Assembly: GCA_005778035.1 (NCBI GenBank)
Contig: SXKT01000012.1
Span: 1-32,619 of the forward strand
Reading direction: 5' to 3'
DNA: 32,619 nt
Source: Chloroflexota bacterium
Lineage (GTDB): Bacteria > Chloroflexota > Anaerolineae > Anaerolineales > Villigracilaceae
The position numbers and the translations under genes were made by a program. The notes under the pieces are model-generated. The model ran no database searches. It saw only the letters and a program-made list of their open reading frames with translations, and was not told the DNA's origin. Below, one piece after another: positions 14,431 to 23,801 of this stretch (the stretch's first letter is position 1; every line of letters starts with the position of its first letter).

Positions 14431-17408
14431 AGCAGTTGTTTTTTGCGGGCTTGAATAATTGCTTGAACCCGATTATTGACGCCCAATTTTAGGTAGATAT
14501 TTGCGATGTGGGTCTTGATAGTGCTTTCTGAAACTGATAATTTTTGAGCCATCTCACGGTTCGAATCACCAAAGGCAAGTAACCGCAACACATCCAATTC
14601 TCGTGCGCTGATCATGCCTTCGTGAATCGCGCCAGAACTGGCCTCTATAACGGGGAATTCGCGGTGGGGGGCCAATTCTAAAAGATCTCTGACAAAAAAA
14701 CGTGCCTGAGGTGGCAACCCTTCAACGCTTACCGACATCGATAACAATGGCTGACACAGGTCCAGGCGTTCAAAAAATGGACGAGTAATGTTTTCCTGGG
14801 CAGCGCTCTTTACAACATCGGTGAAGGCGATCTTGGCCTTTGAAATTTGGTCCGTTTCGAAGTATGAGATAGCACGCAAAAGTAAAATATCGGTGATCGG
14901 TTCTGATTGAATCATTCCGGGGAATTTTTCCAATAACTCATCCAAATAAAAAGCCGCCAAATCGGGTTGGCGCCGGCGAAGCAGAAATTCACTCTGGACC
15001 AATTGGGTTAGCATATGCCCGCTAATATTTTCATTCTCCGCCAATAATTTGCGGGTCTTGTCCATATTGCCCTCTCTCAGGCTTACTAATGCGGCGTAGG
15101 CTGTCAGATCTGGGTCTTGCCATTGGCCGGAAGGCCTCCGGGAATGCGCTTCGCGCAGGTTGTTAATCGTATCGGCCGCTGCGGTAAAGTTTTTTTCACC
15201 CAAAAAGATCCGGGTTTGCCAAAGAGCATGTAATACCGGCATGTTAAAGCTGGCAGGGTTTGGGTCCACCTCTTTAGATTGGTTGAGGTATTTTTGGGCA
15301 AGTGAGAGATCATTCCGCTCGATGAAAACCCTGCTAAGTCCGGCCAAGATCATGCTGGCAGGTTCGGGTAACTTGCCTCGTTTTTCCAGAACAGTTTCAA
15401 GCGTTTGTCGGCAGATCATCTCACTCTTTTTTAATTGCCCCATCTGAAAAGACAAACGTGCGTAGGCGTTTCCAGCCATCAGGTAAACAAAAAGATTCCC
15501 TTGTTTTATTGAGCGATCATAAAGGTCGACAATCTTGCGCTCATTTTCCATTGGGGATTCAAAATTGAGTGCACGCACAACGTGCAAATCGCTGAGTAAT
15601 TTCCACCGTTCAGATGAATGGGTGGATCGGGCTGGAATGTTGAAGCCTTCATTTTCAGCCCAGTAGTTACGCAACACCTGAATCTCGGCGAGCATATCGC
15701 GCTCATCCAAGTTAAGGGTGTGGTCAGGTTTGCGGCGAAGGTTGTTTTCAATGTGCGAAACAAACCTTTCAATTCTTTGTGGTGGAAGGGCAACGTAGGC
15801 AAGCCGAAGGTATACGAAAAGCAAGTCTTTGTGGTTTTGAACAACATTCACTGGTAATTCTTGAAGCCAACGAAGCAATCGAGAATCCTCGCCGTATTGT
15901 TCCAGCTCTCGCATTGCCATCTCTTCGATCAGCAATGCTGCTTCATCCCAAGCCTTGGTAGCCAGCAAATGATGGATCGCATCCGCTGAGGCAACCTGAT
16001 CGTGATACCACTTTGCGGCTTTTAAGTGAAGTTCTTCTGATAGTCCTGGAAATCGGGCGTTGAGCTGGCTTTGCAACATTTCTGCAAACAGGTCGTGGTA
16101 TCGGTACCAGCCAGGTTGTTCCAGCCGGACAATGAACAAATTGTCTTGCCACAATCGATCCAACATTTCCGCCCCGTTAAAATCACCTGTTACAGCGCAA
16201 CAAAGATCAGCATTTAAATTTTTTAAGATCGAGGTTTTGAGAAGGAAATTTTGCATTTCTGTTGAGGATCGATGTAAAACGGTTTCCATAAAATATTCAC
16301 GCATATAAATATGGGCACCACTAAATGTCTCAACAAATCTGTGTGGGTCTTCGTGTTTGCCCAAGGCCATTGCCGTCAAGGTTAGGCCTGCTGCCCAACC
16401 TTCGGCATGCGAACTTAATTTTTCGTAATCCACCCGCTGCAAACTATCGATCCGCGAATACTTCTGTAAATAACTGACACCTTCATCAAGGCTAAAACGC
16501 AGGTCATTGACGTCAAACTCAGTCACCAACCCCCGCGCACGCATGTCTCCAAGCATTAAGGGGGGTTTGTTATGACCAGAGATGACCAACATGAAGTTTG
16601 ATGGCAGTGATTGCAACCAGTGTTGGATCGCGTCAAAAATCTCGCTATTGTGGATGCGGTGAAAATCATCCAAAACAAGGCCGATCTTCCGGCCAATTTT
16701 CGACCAATTACTGATCCCGTTCGCAAGCCTGGAAACGATCTCGTCAATAGGTGTAGAAAGTCCGCTATTCAGAATTCCCACAATATCCATGCCAAATTCA
16801 GGGTCGATGGTTTGCAAGGCTTTTAAAACAGAATAAAAAAAACGAGAGCGGTAATTATCCTCTTTATCCACAGTTAGCCAGGCAACCGGGAAACCGCATT
16901 TTTGGCGCCATTCATTTAGTAAGGTACTTTTGCCAAATCCACTGGGCGCGTAGATCACCGTAAGTGGATTTTGGATCTGTTCCAGCAAATTGGGTCGTGA
17001 TACCAAAATCCGAGGAAGCATGGGGACATCCACTTTGGAAAGTGGAAAGGATGGATGTTCGATACGCGGTTCGTGACGGGGAGGTTTCTCGTCTGGAATA
17101 ATTTCGAGATAATTTGAAAGCAAACTTTGGCGGTGGAACGAGTGGCTAACTTGCACCAGCTTTTCTTTGGAGATTTGCTCGGATTTCCCCAAATATACTT
17201 TTTCTAACCGTCCGTTGACCTTGTGGTAAGCGTACCAGTACGAAGAATTTCGCCTTTGCTCCCTTTGGGCCAAATACTGGCCTTCGCTCCCATGATAATG
17301 AAAGCGGTCATTTGTTTGCAGCCAAAGAAACCATGCTGGGGATCCGATCTCAACTGGATCAGGTTCGATCAATAGTTGGTTTTGTCGGACGATGGTTTTA
17401 TTTTTCAT
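14427..17408 (-). CDS. MalT-like LuxR-family regulator (large ATP-binding STAND type)
   Basis: This is a transcription activator with an ATPase domain. The track starts at 17546, but that extension would run through the regulatory spacer, so I choose the ATG at 17408 (993 residues); no good ribosome site is visible. Residues 35-85 carry a Trp/Tyr-rich motif (SSYWYAYHKVNGRLEKVYLGKSE) found in many Chloroflexota relatives. Walker A is APSGFGKST at about 154, and Walker B is IGLVLDDFH at about 242. A long helical, TPR-like sensor region follows. The C-terminus has a LuxR helix-turn-helix (ISARELDVLRLLA ... STIKTHIANIYLKLGVNNR) closely resembling MalT. It is divergent from the ABC/GH operon and is its likely regulator. 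The inducer is unknown; sugar sensing is inferred from context. Confidence 0.85.
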   Translation of the reverse strand: MKNKTIVRQNQLLIEPDPVEIGSPAWFLWLQTNDRFHYHGSEGQYLAQREQRRNSSYWYAYHKVNGRLEKVYLGKSEQISKEKLVQVSHSFHRQSLLSNYLEIIPDEKPPRHEPRIEHPSFPLSKVDVPMLPRILVSRPNLLEQIQNPLTVIYAPSGFGKSTLLNEWRQKCGFPVAWLTVDKEDNYRSRFFYSVLKALQTIDPEFGMDIVGILNSGLSTPIDEIVSRLANGISNWSKIGRKIGLVLDDFHRIHNSEIFDAIQHWLQSLPSNFMLVISGHNKPPLMLGDMRARGLVTEFDVNDLRFSLDEGVSYLQKYSRIDSLQRVDYEKLSSHAEGWAAGLTLTAMALGKHEDPHRFVETFSGAHIYMREYFMETVLHRSSTEMQNFLLKTSILKNLNADLCCAVTGDFNGAEMLDRLWQDNLFIVRLEQPGWYRYHDLFAEMLQSQLNARFPGLSEELHLKAAKWYHDQVASADAIHHLLATKAWDEAALLIEEMAMRELEQYGEDSRLLRWLQELPVNVVQNHKDLLFVYLRLAYVALPPQRIERFVSHIENNLRRKPDHTLNLDERDMLAEIQVLRNYWAENEGFNIPARSTHSSERWKLLSDLHVVRALNFESPMENERKIVDLYDRSIKQGNLFVYLMAGNAYARLSFQMGQLKKSEMICRQTLETVLEKRGKLPEPASMILAGLSRVFIERNDLSLAQKYLNQSKEVDPNPASFNMPVLHALWQTRIFLGEKNFTAAADTINNLREAHSRRPSGQWQDPDLTAYAALVSLREGNMDKTRKLLAENENISGHMLTQLVQSEFLLRRRQPDLAAFYLDELLEKFPGMIQSEPITDILLLRAISYFETDQISKAKIAFTDVVKSAAQENITRPFFERLDLCQPLLSMSVSVEGLPPQARFFVRDLLELAPHREFPVIEASSGAIHEGMISARELDVLRLLAFGDSNREMAQKLSVSESTIKTHIANIYLKLGVNNRVQAIIQARKKQLL

Positions 17409-17450
17409 TTTTTTGCTATGGTATATAAAAATATTCCAAAGGATAGGGAT

Positions 17451-17456
17451 ATTATA
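17451..17456 (-). promoter_or_regulatory. Candidate -10 for the MalT-like regulator gene
   Basis: On the - strand the sequence is a perfect TATAAT, about 43 bp before the chosen ATG. No good -35 is present. One arm of the 11-bp inverted repeat (17460-17470) lies immediately upstream of it, which would suit binding by a regulator such as the gene's own product. Confidence 0.35.
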
Positions 17457-17459
17457 CAT

Positions 17460-17524
17460 GTTGGGTAACTTTTTGAACCAAATTGGTGATAGAAGGACCA
17501 TAGAAACGCAGAGAGTTACCCAAC
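17460..17524. promoter_or_regulatory. 11-bp inverted repeat in the divergent spacer (candidate operator)
   Basis: GTTGGGTAACT (17460-17470) and AGTTACCCAAC (17514-17524) are perfect inverted copies with 43 bp between them. Together with a further GGTAA at 17530-17534 and the palindrome at 17665-17684, they give five GGTAA/TTACC half-sites in a 298-bp spacer. No gene is present in 17409-17706. Confidence 0.5.
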
Positions 17525-17625
17525 AACAAGGTAATAATTCATCCAACTGCCTGATTTCATTTAGAGCGTGGATGGCATAAACTTTTATTGCTTATATGGT
17601 GCCACCTAACGGCGTTCGATGATAT

Positions 17626-17633
17626 GGATGAGG
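17626..17633 (+). promoter_or_regulatory. MalT-box-like core GGATGAGG
   Basis: GGATGAGG matches the last eight bases of the enteric MalT box GGGGATGAGG; the two preceding bases are AT, not GG. It lies 81 bp before the lipoprotein start, upstream of the operon that the MalT-like protein faces. A single half-match could be chance. Confidence 0.3.
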
Positions 17634-17664
17634 GGCGTAAACCATATGGCAAAAACCTTTGTGA

Positions 17665-17684
17665 ATTACCAAGCAATTGGTAAT
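17665..17684. promoter_or_regulatory. Palindrome just upstream of the transporter operon (candidate operator)
   Basis: ATTACCAA and TTGGTAAT form a perfect 8-4-8 inverted repeat with GCAA at the centre. It lies 10 bp before the ribosome site (GAGAGGAG) of the solute-binding protein. Binding here would overlap the 5' end of the message or the promoter. Its half-site (TTACC) recurs in the spacer. Confidence 0.55.
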
Positions 17685-17706
17685 AAATTTTGAGAGGAGA
17701 AAAGTA

Positions 17707-19599
17707 ATGAAGAAAAATTTGAACGTTTTATTCACCTTGCTGGTATTGCTCGGCATCATGCTTTCAGCATGCTCCGCGCCTGCCGCAACCGAAGCTCCTG
17801 CTGCTGAAGCCCCTGCGGCTGAGGCTCCTGCCGCTGAAGCCCCTGCGGCCGAAGCTCCTGTAGCTGAGGAACCCGTCACCGCCGATACTCTTCCCCGTGA
17901 ACAGACCATGTATTTCAATGGTTTACAGTGGGGCCCCATCACTGGTTGGAATCCCTATTCCTCCAACAACAACAATGCCATGGCTGTAAACCAACAGGAC
18001 AATGCCCTGTTGACCATGTTCGAGACCCCCTATGCCTACAATATGCTTAGTGGTGAGTTCGTGCCGTTGTTGGCTGATGGCCCCTACGCTTGGGATGAGG
18101 GCATGACCGCCATCACCTTCAAGATCAAATCCGCTGCCAAGTGGAGCGATGGCACACCCATCACTGCTGATGACGCGGCTTACACATGGGCTACCAACAT
18201 TAAGTATGAGACCAATGCCGGTGTTTCCAACAAGGAATACATTGACACCATTGAAGCTGTTGATGCGCAGACTGTGGTTGTAAAAGCCAAGTTAAACGCC
18301 GATGGCAAAGCTGTCAATCCTTTGTTGGTTGCCAACTACCTCACCAACAACTACATCATCCAAAAAGCCTGGACCGAGACCCTCGAAGCCCGTTCCGCTG
18401 ACGCTGCGGCTTTCAAGGCTGATCCTGCCGAGGATGTGGTTGGATCTGGTCCTTACAAGAAGTTCTTTGCTGATGAAACCAAAGTAGTTTTGGAACGTGA
18501 TGACAATTATTGGGGCCAGGATGCTTCCATGTTTGGCAAGCTCCCCACTCCCAAGTACTTGGCTCATATCATGTACAAAGACAACGCTGCCGGTTTCACT
18601 GCCTTCCAGGCTGGTGAAGTTGATGTGTCACAACAGTTCAACGCCAACATCCAGGATCTTTGGTTGAAGGATATGTTGCCTGTTTCGACCTACCTGCCCG
18701 AGGCCCCTTATGGCATCGGCGCCAGCTTGCCGACTGCATTCTTCAACGTTGCTTCCAACGGTTTGGATCAGGTTGCCATCCGCAAGGCGATCGCCATGGC
18801 TGTCGACTATGACACCATCATCGCGAATGCTATGACCAACCAGTCCGCTACCTTCACCCAGGTTCCTCGCTCCATCATGAACCCGACCGCTGGTGAGCAG
18901 GGTATGTACGACCAAGCCGCAGTTGCTGAACTCCAATGGACCGGTAAGGACATTGAAGGCGCCAAGGCCATGCTCGACGCCGCTGGTGTTGTTGACAGCG
19001 ACGGCGATGGCTGGCGCGAATACAACGGCAAGAAGCTGAGCTATGTTGCTCTGTGCCCCAATGGTTGGTCCGACTGGCAAGCAGCCATTGAAGTTGTGGC
19101 CGCTGCTGGCAAGGAAATTGGCATCGAGATCACTACCAACTTCCCCGAGTGGGCAGTTTACCAAACCGTTGTTACCAACTGGCCGCTTCCCGAAGGTTAT
19201 GACATCTTCATGATGTGGTCTGATGGTGCCGGCCCTGCCCAGCCTTGGGCTCGTGTCCGCAAGTTGATCGGTTCCGAATTTGCCCAAACCCAGGGCAACT
19301 GGAACGGCAACTGGGGTGGTTACAAGAACGCCGATGCTGACGCTCTCATTGCCGGTATCCCTGGCATGACCGACCCCGCTGAGGTAAAGGCTGCTTACAC
19401 CGAGCTGACCAAGATCTACCTCACTGATGTTCCTTCCTTCACACTTATGTATCGCCCGCAGAACTTCCACGCTGTGAACGAGACCGTTTGGACCAACTTC
19501 CCGCACGACGGGGATGGCACCAATCCTCCTGTTCCCCCGATGGACCTCGTCTTCGGTTGGGGTATCGCTGGCCTCTATAACGTAGAGCTGGTGAAGTAA
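17707..19599 (+). CDS. ABC transporter solute-binding lipoprotein, family 5 (oligosaccharide or peptide)
   Basis: This extracytoplasmic receptor delivers ligand to the permeases encoded downstream. The ATG at 17707 has the ribosome site GAGAGGAG; the track start at 17677 lies in the palindrome. The signal peptide [16 protein letters not shown] is followed by the lipobox LSAC with Cys22 as the lipidated residue. Residues 26-56 are a spacer of repeated AAEAP units, presumably a flexible stalk. The rest (630 residues in all) has the SBP_bac_5 layout. It includes [31 protein letters not shown] and a calcium-loop-like DSDGDGW. In Thermotoga, family-5 proteins of this kind bind manno- and gluco-oligosaccharides, and the adjacent GH2 and GH3 genes favour the same here over peptides. 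Confidence 0.9.
   Translation: MKKNLNVLFTLLVLLGIMLSACSAPAATEAPAAEAPAAEAPAAEAPAAEAPVAEEPVTADTLPREQTMYFNGLQWGPITGWNPYSSNNNNAMAVNQQDNALLTMFETPYAYNMLSGEFVPLLADGPYAWDEGMTAITFKIKSAAKWSDGTPITADDAAYTWATNIKYETNAGVSNKEYIDTIEAVDAQTVVVKAKLNADGKAVNPLLVANYLTNNYIIQKAWTETLEARSADAAAFKADPAEDVVGSGPYKKFFADETKVVLERDDNYWGQDASMFGKLPTPKYLAHIMYKDNAAGFTAFQAGEVDVSQQFNANIQDLWLKDMLPVSTYLPEAPYGIGASLPTAFFNVASNGLDQVAIRKAIAMAVDYDTIIANAMTNQSATFTQVPRSIMNPTAGEQGMYDQAAVAELQWTGKDIEGAKAMLDAAGVVDSDGDGWREYNGKKLSYVALCPNGWSDWQAAIEVVAAAGKEIGIEITTNFPEWAVYQTVVTNWPLPEGYDIFMMWSDGAGPAQPWARVRKLIGSEFAQTQGNWNGNWGGYKNADADALIAGIPGMTDPAEVKAAYTELTKIYLTDVPSFTLMYRPQNFHAVNETVWTNFPHDGDGTNPPVPPMDLVFGWGIAGLYNVELVK
17782..17874 (+). repeat. Coding tandem repeat for an AAEAP stalk
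   Basis: Six 15-bp units encode AATEAP, four AAEAP units and a final VAEEP. Synonymous differences between units (GCTGCTGAAGCCCCT versus GCGGCTGAGGCTCCT) show it is not a fresh duplication of a single unit; a two-unit (30-bp) periodicity is visible. It lies right after the lipidated cysteine. Confidence 0.85.
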
Positions 19600-19617
19600 T
19601 TCTTCCCTAAGCATCAA

Positions 19618-19652
19618 TACAGCCATGTTCCAACCGTTGGAACATGGCTGTA
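19618..19652 (+). other. Perfect 16-bp hairpin between the binding-protein and permease genes
   Basis: TACAGCCATGTTCCAA and TTGGAACATGGCTGTA pair perfectly across a 3-nt loop (CCG), 18 bp after the stop. A T-run is missing (CCTTAAAAAAAGG follows). In similar operons such structures protect or partly terminate the binding-protein message, keeping the receptor in excess over the permeases. Confidence 0.75.
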
Positions 19653-19675
19653 CCTTAAAAAAAGGAGATGAGGCC

Positions 19676-20680
19676 TTGAAAGGATACCGAAAGTATTTTC
19701 TCAACAAATTGTTCTGGTTTTTGCTAACTTTTGTCGCGGCTTTTTTACTAAATTTCATTTTGCCGCGCCTAATGCCAGGTGACCCTGTTGCGGTGATCAC
19801 CCAAAAAGTGGCAACCGGCATGCAAAGTCAGGCTGCTGTTCAGGCTGTTTACCAACAATACGCCGAGCAGTTCGGTACCAATAAGCCGCTCCACGAACAA
19901 TTCTTGCTTTACGTAACCAATGTTTTCAAGGGCAATTTCGGTACATCTTTCAGCCAATTTCCAAGGCCAGTATCTGAGATCATCAAAGCCTCTCTCGGTT
20001 GGACCCTCGCTTTACAGTTTCCGGCGATCATCTTTGGATGGATCGTTGGCAACCTGCTGGGTGCGTTAGCGGCATACCTTAAAGGTACTTTCGACAAATT
20101 TGTAATGCCTGTCAGCATTTTTATCAGCAATCTTCCCGCGTTTGGTATGGCAGTGATCTTGTTGGTGGTTTTTGCCGTCAACTTGCGCTGGTTTCCCACG
20201 TCTGGCGGCTACGGTTTCGATATGATCCCCAGCTTGAGGTGGGATTTTGTAAGATCGGTCATACATCACTACCAATTACCCTTCTGGTCAATTGTATTGA
20301 TCATGATCGGTGGCCAGGCGATCGGCATGAGGTCGATGGCTATTTATGAATTAAACGCAGATTACGTAAAATATAGCCGTTTTATGGGTATCAAGGATCA
20401 AAAGATCATTGGTTATGTTTTTCGTAATGCCATGCTGCCACAGGTTACCGGGTTGGCCTTATCTATTGGTACCATGGTTGGTGGCGCGCTCATTGCCGAG
20501 ATCATTTTCAGCTATCCTGGTTTGGGTACAACCATGCTTAGCGGAATTATGGGGCAAGACTATCCGCTGATCTCTGCAGTTACCTTGATCATTACCTTGA
20601 TGACGTTGTTTGCCAACTTCGCCATTGAGATCATTTATGGCATCATCGATCCGCGCATCAAAGCGGCCCAATCGGACTAA
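19676..20680 (+). CDS. ABC transporter permease, DppB/OppB family
   Basis: This is the first membrane component of the importer. The track begins inside the upstream hairpin. I choose the TTG at 19676, which has AAGGAG 8 nt upstream and gives [15 protein letters not shown], a normal N-terminus for this family (334 residues). Six hydrophobic helices are visible, with the proline-rich MPGDPVAVI after TM1. The cytoplasmic coupling loop shows [26 protein letters not shown], and the end has [10 protein letters not shown]. The length matches the family. It is followed 12 bp later by the second permease and shares the operon with the binding protein. Confidence 0.9.
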   Translation: MKGYRKYFLNKLFWFLLTFVAAFLLNFILPRLMPGDPVAVITQKVATGMQSQAAVQAVYQQYAEQFGTNKPLHEQFLLYVTNVFKGNFGTSFSQFPRPVSEIIKASLGWTLALQFPAIIFGWIVGNLLGALAAYLKGTFDKFVMPVSIFISNLPAFGMAVILLVVFAVNLRWFPTSGGYGFDMIPSLRWDFVRSVIHHYQLPFWSIVLIMIGGQAIGMRSMAIYELNADYVKYSRFMGIKDQKIIGYVFRNAMLPQVTGLALSIGTMVGGALIAEIIFSYPGLGTTMLSGIMGQDYPLISAVTLIITLMTLFANFAIEIIYGIIDPRIKAAQSD

Positions 20681-20692
20681 GGGAGCCAAGCC

Positions 20693-21943
20693 ATGATTCA
20701 TACCCTTCAACAGATCTTCCATTCTGGAAAGTTCAAATTGGGCTTTGCCATTTTCACCTCTTTGCTTGCTTTTATTTTTATTTACCCGATTTTTATACCT
20801 GAAGCACCTTTGGCAATCCTCGGCCAAGGCACCTTCTTCCCACCAGGGATTTATGTGAATGTATACGATAGCCTCGATACTTCAAAGTACATCATCAACC
20901 AGGAAGGCGCGGCAAAACGGCGCATTGCCAACAAGCTATCTGAGGATGACAGGGTCGCGATCAAAGAGTATTTGGTTGCTGCCGGTGTTGACGAATCTCG
21001 AATTGACATCACCAACACCGATGAACTTTTGCAACAATGGAAGGCAACCTTTGACCCAAAAAGAAGTATCAAAGGCTTTACCAACGCAAAAAGAAATTAC
21101 TATATCCGGTTGAATACCGCCCTTCAATCACTTTACTCCACAGGTCCGGCTATCATCGCAGTCAACGACCCTGAAACCAACACGCTTTTAGAATCCAAAA
21201 AAGTTACTGTCACTGAATATGTGAATGTAAACGAAGTCCCCACTGTCCGGATATTCCCCCTGGGGACAGACAATTTTGGCCGCGATATGCTTACGGAGCT
21301 GGTAGCGGCTACGAAAACATCATTGCAGATCGGTTTTATCGCCGGGCTAATAGCCACCCTTATCGGTCTTACTTTGGGTTTGCTCGCGGGGTATATTGGC
21401 GGTTTTGTCGATGACATCATCAATTTCATCAGCAATCTATTTATTGTAATTCCACCATTTGTTTTATTGGTGCTCATATCCTTCAGCATTGGCCAAGAGC
21501 AACGAGGGGCATCTACCGTGGCTGCAGTGATCGGTTTTACATCCTGGGTATGGACAGCACGTGCGGTGCGCTCGCAGGTCATTTCGTTACGCAACCGAGA
21601 CCATGTCAACTTATCCAAGTTGTCTGGCCATTCCATCCCTCACATTATCCTGACTGATATTTTGCCCTACATCGCTTCCTATGTCATTATGGCAATGATC
21701 CTTCAGATCTCATCCGGCATTTTGGCTGAAGCCAGCTTATCCATTCTTGGTTTAGGGCCGAAAACCACCGAAGTGCCGACATTGGGCTTGATGATGAACT
21801 GGGCAATGATCTACCAAGCCCAACTGCAAGGCAATTGGTGGGCATACTTCCCGGTTCTGGCTGTGATCGCATTGATCGCTTTTTCCATGAACCTGATGAA
21901 CACTGGTCTCGACCAGGTATTCAACCCCTCACTGCGAGATTAG
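20693..21943 (+). CDS. ABC transporter permease, DppC/OppC family, with an enlarged extracytoplasmic loop
   Basis: This is the second membrane component of the importer. The core is typical: the [11 protein letters not shown] motif at about residue 188, several helices, the coupling segment [20 protein letters not shown], and [22 protein letters not shown] near the C-terminus. The protein is unusual in length (416 residues against about 300). The stretch between TM1 (ends near residue 35) and the GTD motif is about 145 residues rather than some 35. That stretch is hydrophilic and contains charged helical and strand-like segments ([20 protein letters not shown]). It should lie outside the membrane, facing the binding protein. 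A stop 9 bp before the next gene indicates one operon. Confidence 0.88.
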   Translation: MIHTLQQIFHSGKFKLGFAIFTSLLAFIFIYPIFIPEAPLAILGQGTFFPPGIYVNVYDSLDTSKYIINQEGAAKRRIANKLSEDDRVAIKEYLVAAGVDESRIDITNTDELLQQWKATFDPKRSIKGFTNAKRNYYIRLNTALQSLYSTGPAIIAVNDPETNTLLESKKVTVTEYVNVNEVPTVRIFPLGTDNFGRDMLTELVAATKTSLQIGFIAGLIATLIGLTLGLLAGYIGGFVDDIINFISNLFIVIPPFVLLVLISFSIGQEQRGASTVAAVIGFTSWVWTARAVRSQVISLRNRDHVNLSKLSGHSIPHIILTDILPYIASYVIMAMILQISSGILAEASLSILGLGPKTTEVPTLGLMMNWAMIYQAQLQGNWWAYFPVLAVIALIAFSMNLMNTGLDQVFNPSLRD

Positions 21944-21952
21944 GCGGAATCC

Positions 21953-22960
21953 ATGGGAAAAGTTATCCTTGAAGTAAAAGACCTTACTACGAAATACATC
22001 ACTCGTTTCAAAGAGGATGTCTACGCAGTGGACCACGTCTCCTTGAAAGTGGAGGAGGGAAAATCGCTCGGGATCGCGGGCGAGTCGGGGTGTGGAAAGT
22101 CCACATTGGCTCTTAGCCTGATGGGCTATTACTTCCCGCCCCTCTATTACACCAGCGGCGATATTATCATCGATGGCAAGCATATTTCCGGGATGGACCC
22201 TGACGAAGTCCGCAAGACTATCCTCGGCAAAGAGATCGCGTATATTCCCCAGGCGGCGATGAATGCGCTAAACCCGACCCAAAAGATCATCAATTTTGTG
22301 GAAGATGTTGTTAGGGCGCATAATCCGAGCGCGACGAAAAAAGATATCTATGATATGGCGCGACAGCGATTCGAATTTTTAGGCCTGCCAGCCAACGTTT
22401 TAGATAAATACGCGGTGGAGCTTTCTGGCGGCATGAAACAAAGGACGGTCATCGCTATATCGGTGATCCTCGGGCCAAAAGTGCTCATCGCTGATGAGCC
22501 TTCATCTGCTTTGGATGTAACCTCGCAGAAAATGGTCATAAAAATGTTGCGAGACTTGATGGACAAGGGCATCATCAAGGCGATGATCTTTATCACCCAT
22601 GAGTTGCCGTTGCTATATAACGTCACCAATGACATCATGGTGATGTATGCAGGGCAGATCGTAGAACGAGGGTCTGCCAAGGAAGCAGTCTTTGATCCGC
22701 TCCACCCGTATGCAAAGGGTTTGATGGGCTCGATCATCGTGCCTGAGGAAGGATTGCGAAACGTCAAGCTTACCGCGATTCCAGGTGTTCCGCCCAACCT
22801 TAAGCACCCACCCGCGGGATGCCGTTTTGCCGAACGATGCAAATTTGCCAAACCTGAATGCCGGGTTATTTCGGTGCAAATTAAAGAGGCTGGCCCTGGC
22901 CGCACCTACCGTTGCATCTTTTCAGAATCTGAATTGAGGGAGGCGTATAAAAATGGCTGA
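21953..22960 (+). CDS. ABC transporter ATP-binding protein, DppD/OppD family
   Basis: This is one of two ATPases powering the importer. It shows Walker [10 protein letters not shown], the Q-loop region [15 protein letters not shown], the ABC signature LSGGMKQRT, Walker [13 protein letters not shown] and the switch His in FITHELPLL. The C-terminal oligopeptide-transporter extension is present ([19 protein letters not shown]). Its cysteines (GCRF, RCKF, ECR, YRC) could hold an iron-sulfur cluster, as seen in structures of DppD relatives. At 335 residues it has the usual length. It overlaps the next ATPase gene by eight bases. Confidence 0.92.
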   Translation: MGKVILEVKDLTTKYITRFKEDVYAVDHVSLKVEEGKSLGIAGESGCGKSTLALSLMGYYFPPLYYTSGDIIIDGKHISGMDPDEVRKTILGKEIAYIPQAAMNALNPTQKIINFVEDVVRAHNPSATKKDIYDMARQRFEFLGLPANVLDKYAVELSGGMKQRTVIAISVILGPKVLIADEPSSALDVTSQKMVIKMLRDLMDKGIIKAMIFITHELPLLYNVTNDIMVMYAGQIVERGSAKEAVFDPLHPYAKGLMGSIIVPEEGLRNVKLTAIPGVPPNLKHPPAGCRFAERCKFAKPECRVISVQIKEAGPGRTYRCIFSESELREAYKNG

Positions 22961-23768
22961 AAAACGGAAATTGTGCCTTAGCGCCAAAGGGTTAACAAAG
23001 GTATTTGGTTTTGGCAAGACCCGCACAGTAGCGGTGGATAACGTGGATTTTAGTTTCTATGAAGGGGAAGTCATTTCAATTGTTGGTGAATCGGGCAGTG
23101 GAAAGACCACCCTGAGCAAGATGTTGCTCGGCCTGATCAACGAGACAGAAGGAGAGATCTTCTTCCTGGGTCAGAAGAGGGATATTCGCTCTCAGCGAAA
23201 CAAACAAGAATACTGGAAAAACATTCAGGCGATCTTTCAGGATCCCTTTTCTTCCTACAATATTTTTAACAAGATCGATTCTGTCTTGCTGGACTGCATT
23301 AAAATGCGCGGTGGCGGTAATTTGCCCAAGGAAAAAAAGATAGAAATGATGCGGGAGGCATGCAGTTTTGTCAACCTTAAGTTCGATGAGTTGACCAATA
23401 AATACCCATTTGAGCTGTCTGGCGGGCAAATGCAACGGTTGATGATCGCCCGTATCTTTTTACTCAAACCCAAGATCTTACTGGCAGATGAACCAACATC
23501 AATGATAGATGCCTGTTCCCGTGCCACCATTTTGGATATGTTGATGGAGTTGCGCAAAGAGATCGGCATGACTGTAATCTTCATTACCCATGATATTGGC
23601 CTCGCATACTATGTATCGGACTCCGTTTATATTATGGAGCATGGAAAATTTGTAGAGTCGGGTACACCTGATGAAGTGATCTTGCACCCCAAACAACCCT
23701 ATACAAAACGATTAATCAATGATGTTCCAAAGATCTATGAGGAATGGGACCTATCGACAGTTGGGTAA
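22953..23768 (+). CDS. ABC transporter ATP-binding protein, DppF/OppF family
   Basis: This is the second ATPase of the importer, 271 residues. It shows Walker [10 protein letters not shown], the Q-loop [14 protein letters not shown], the signature LSGGQMQRL, Walker [10 protein letters not shown] and the switch His in FITHDIGLA. The D-loop region reads SMIDACSR where most relatives have SALDVS. This variant is familiar in some sugar-type members, but I could not check how common it is. The C-terminal oligopeptide extension is short and lacks the cysteine-rich motif of its partner. A ribosome site (GAGGGAGG) lies inside the end of the upstream gene, and the genes overlap by eight bases. Confidence 0.9.
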   Translation: MAEKRKLCLSAKGLTKVFGFGKTRTVAVDNVDFSFYEGEVISIVGESGSGKTTLSKMLLGLINETEGEIFFLGQKRDIRSQRNKQEYWKNIQAIFQDPFSSYNIFNKIDSVLLDCIKMRGGGNLPKEKKIEMMREACSFVNLKFDELTNKYPFELSGGQMQRLMIARIFLLKPKILLADEPTSMIDACSRATILDMLMELRKEIGMTVIFITHDIGLAYYVSDSVYIMEHGKFVESGTPDEVILHPKQPYTKRLINDVPKIYEEWDLSTVG

Positions 23769-23801
23769 CACGCCTGAATTTATAAAAAGTAGGTGACATT
23801 A

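Noticed and set aside
17409-17546. N-terminal extension of the MalT-like regulator (track start 17546)
   Set aside because: The added residues (for example LLPCCWVTLCVSMVLL) do not look like the family N-terminus and cover the TATAAT and inverted repeat; the ATG at 17408 fits better.
17782-17874. Non-coding tandem repeat in the binding-protein gene
   Set aside because: It stays in frame directly after the lipidated Cys and encodes an AAEAP stalk common in such lipoproteins.
18628-19821. 397-residue ORF antisense to the solute-binding protein gene
   Set aside because: The + strand gene has signal peptide, lipobox and family motifs; the antisense frame has no ribosome site or recognisable domain and arises from codon bias.
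22348-22905. 185-residue - strand ORF within the DppD-type gene
   Set aside because: It is fully contained in a gene with all ABC ATPase motifs and has no start signal or family resemblance.
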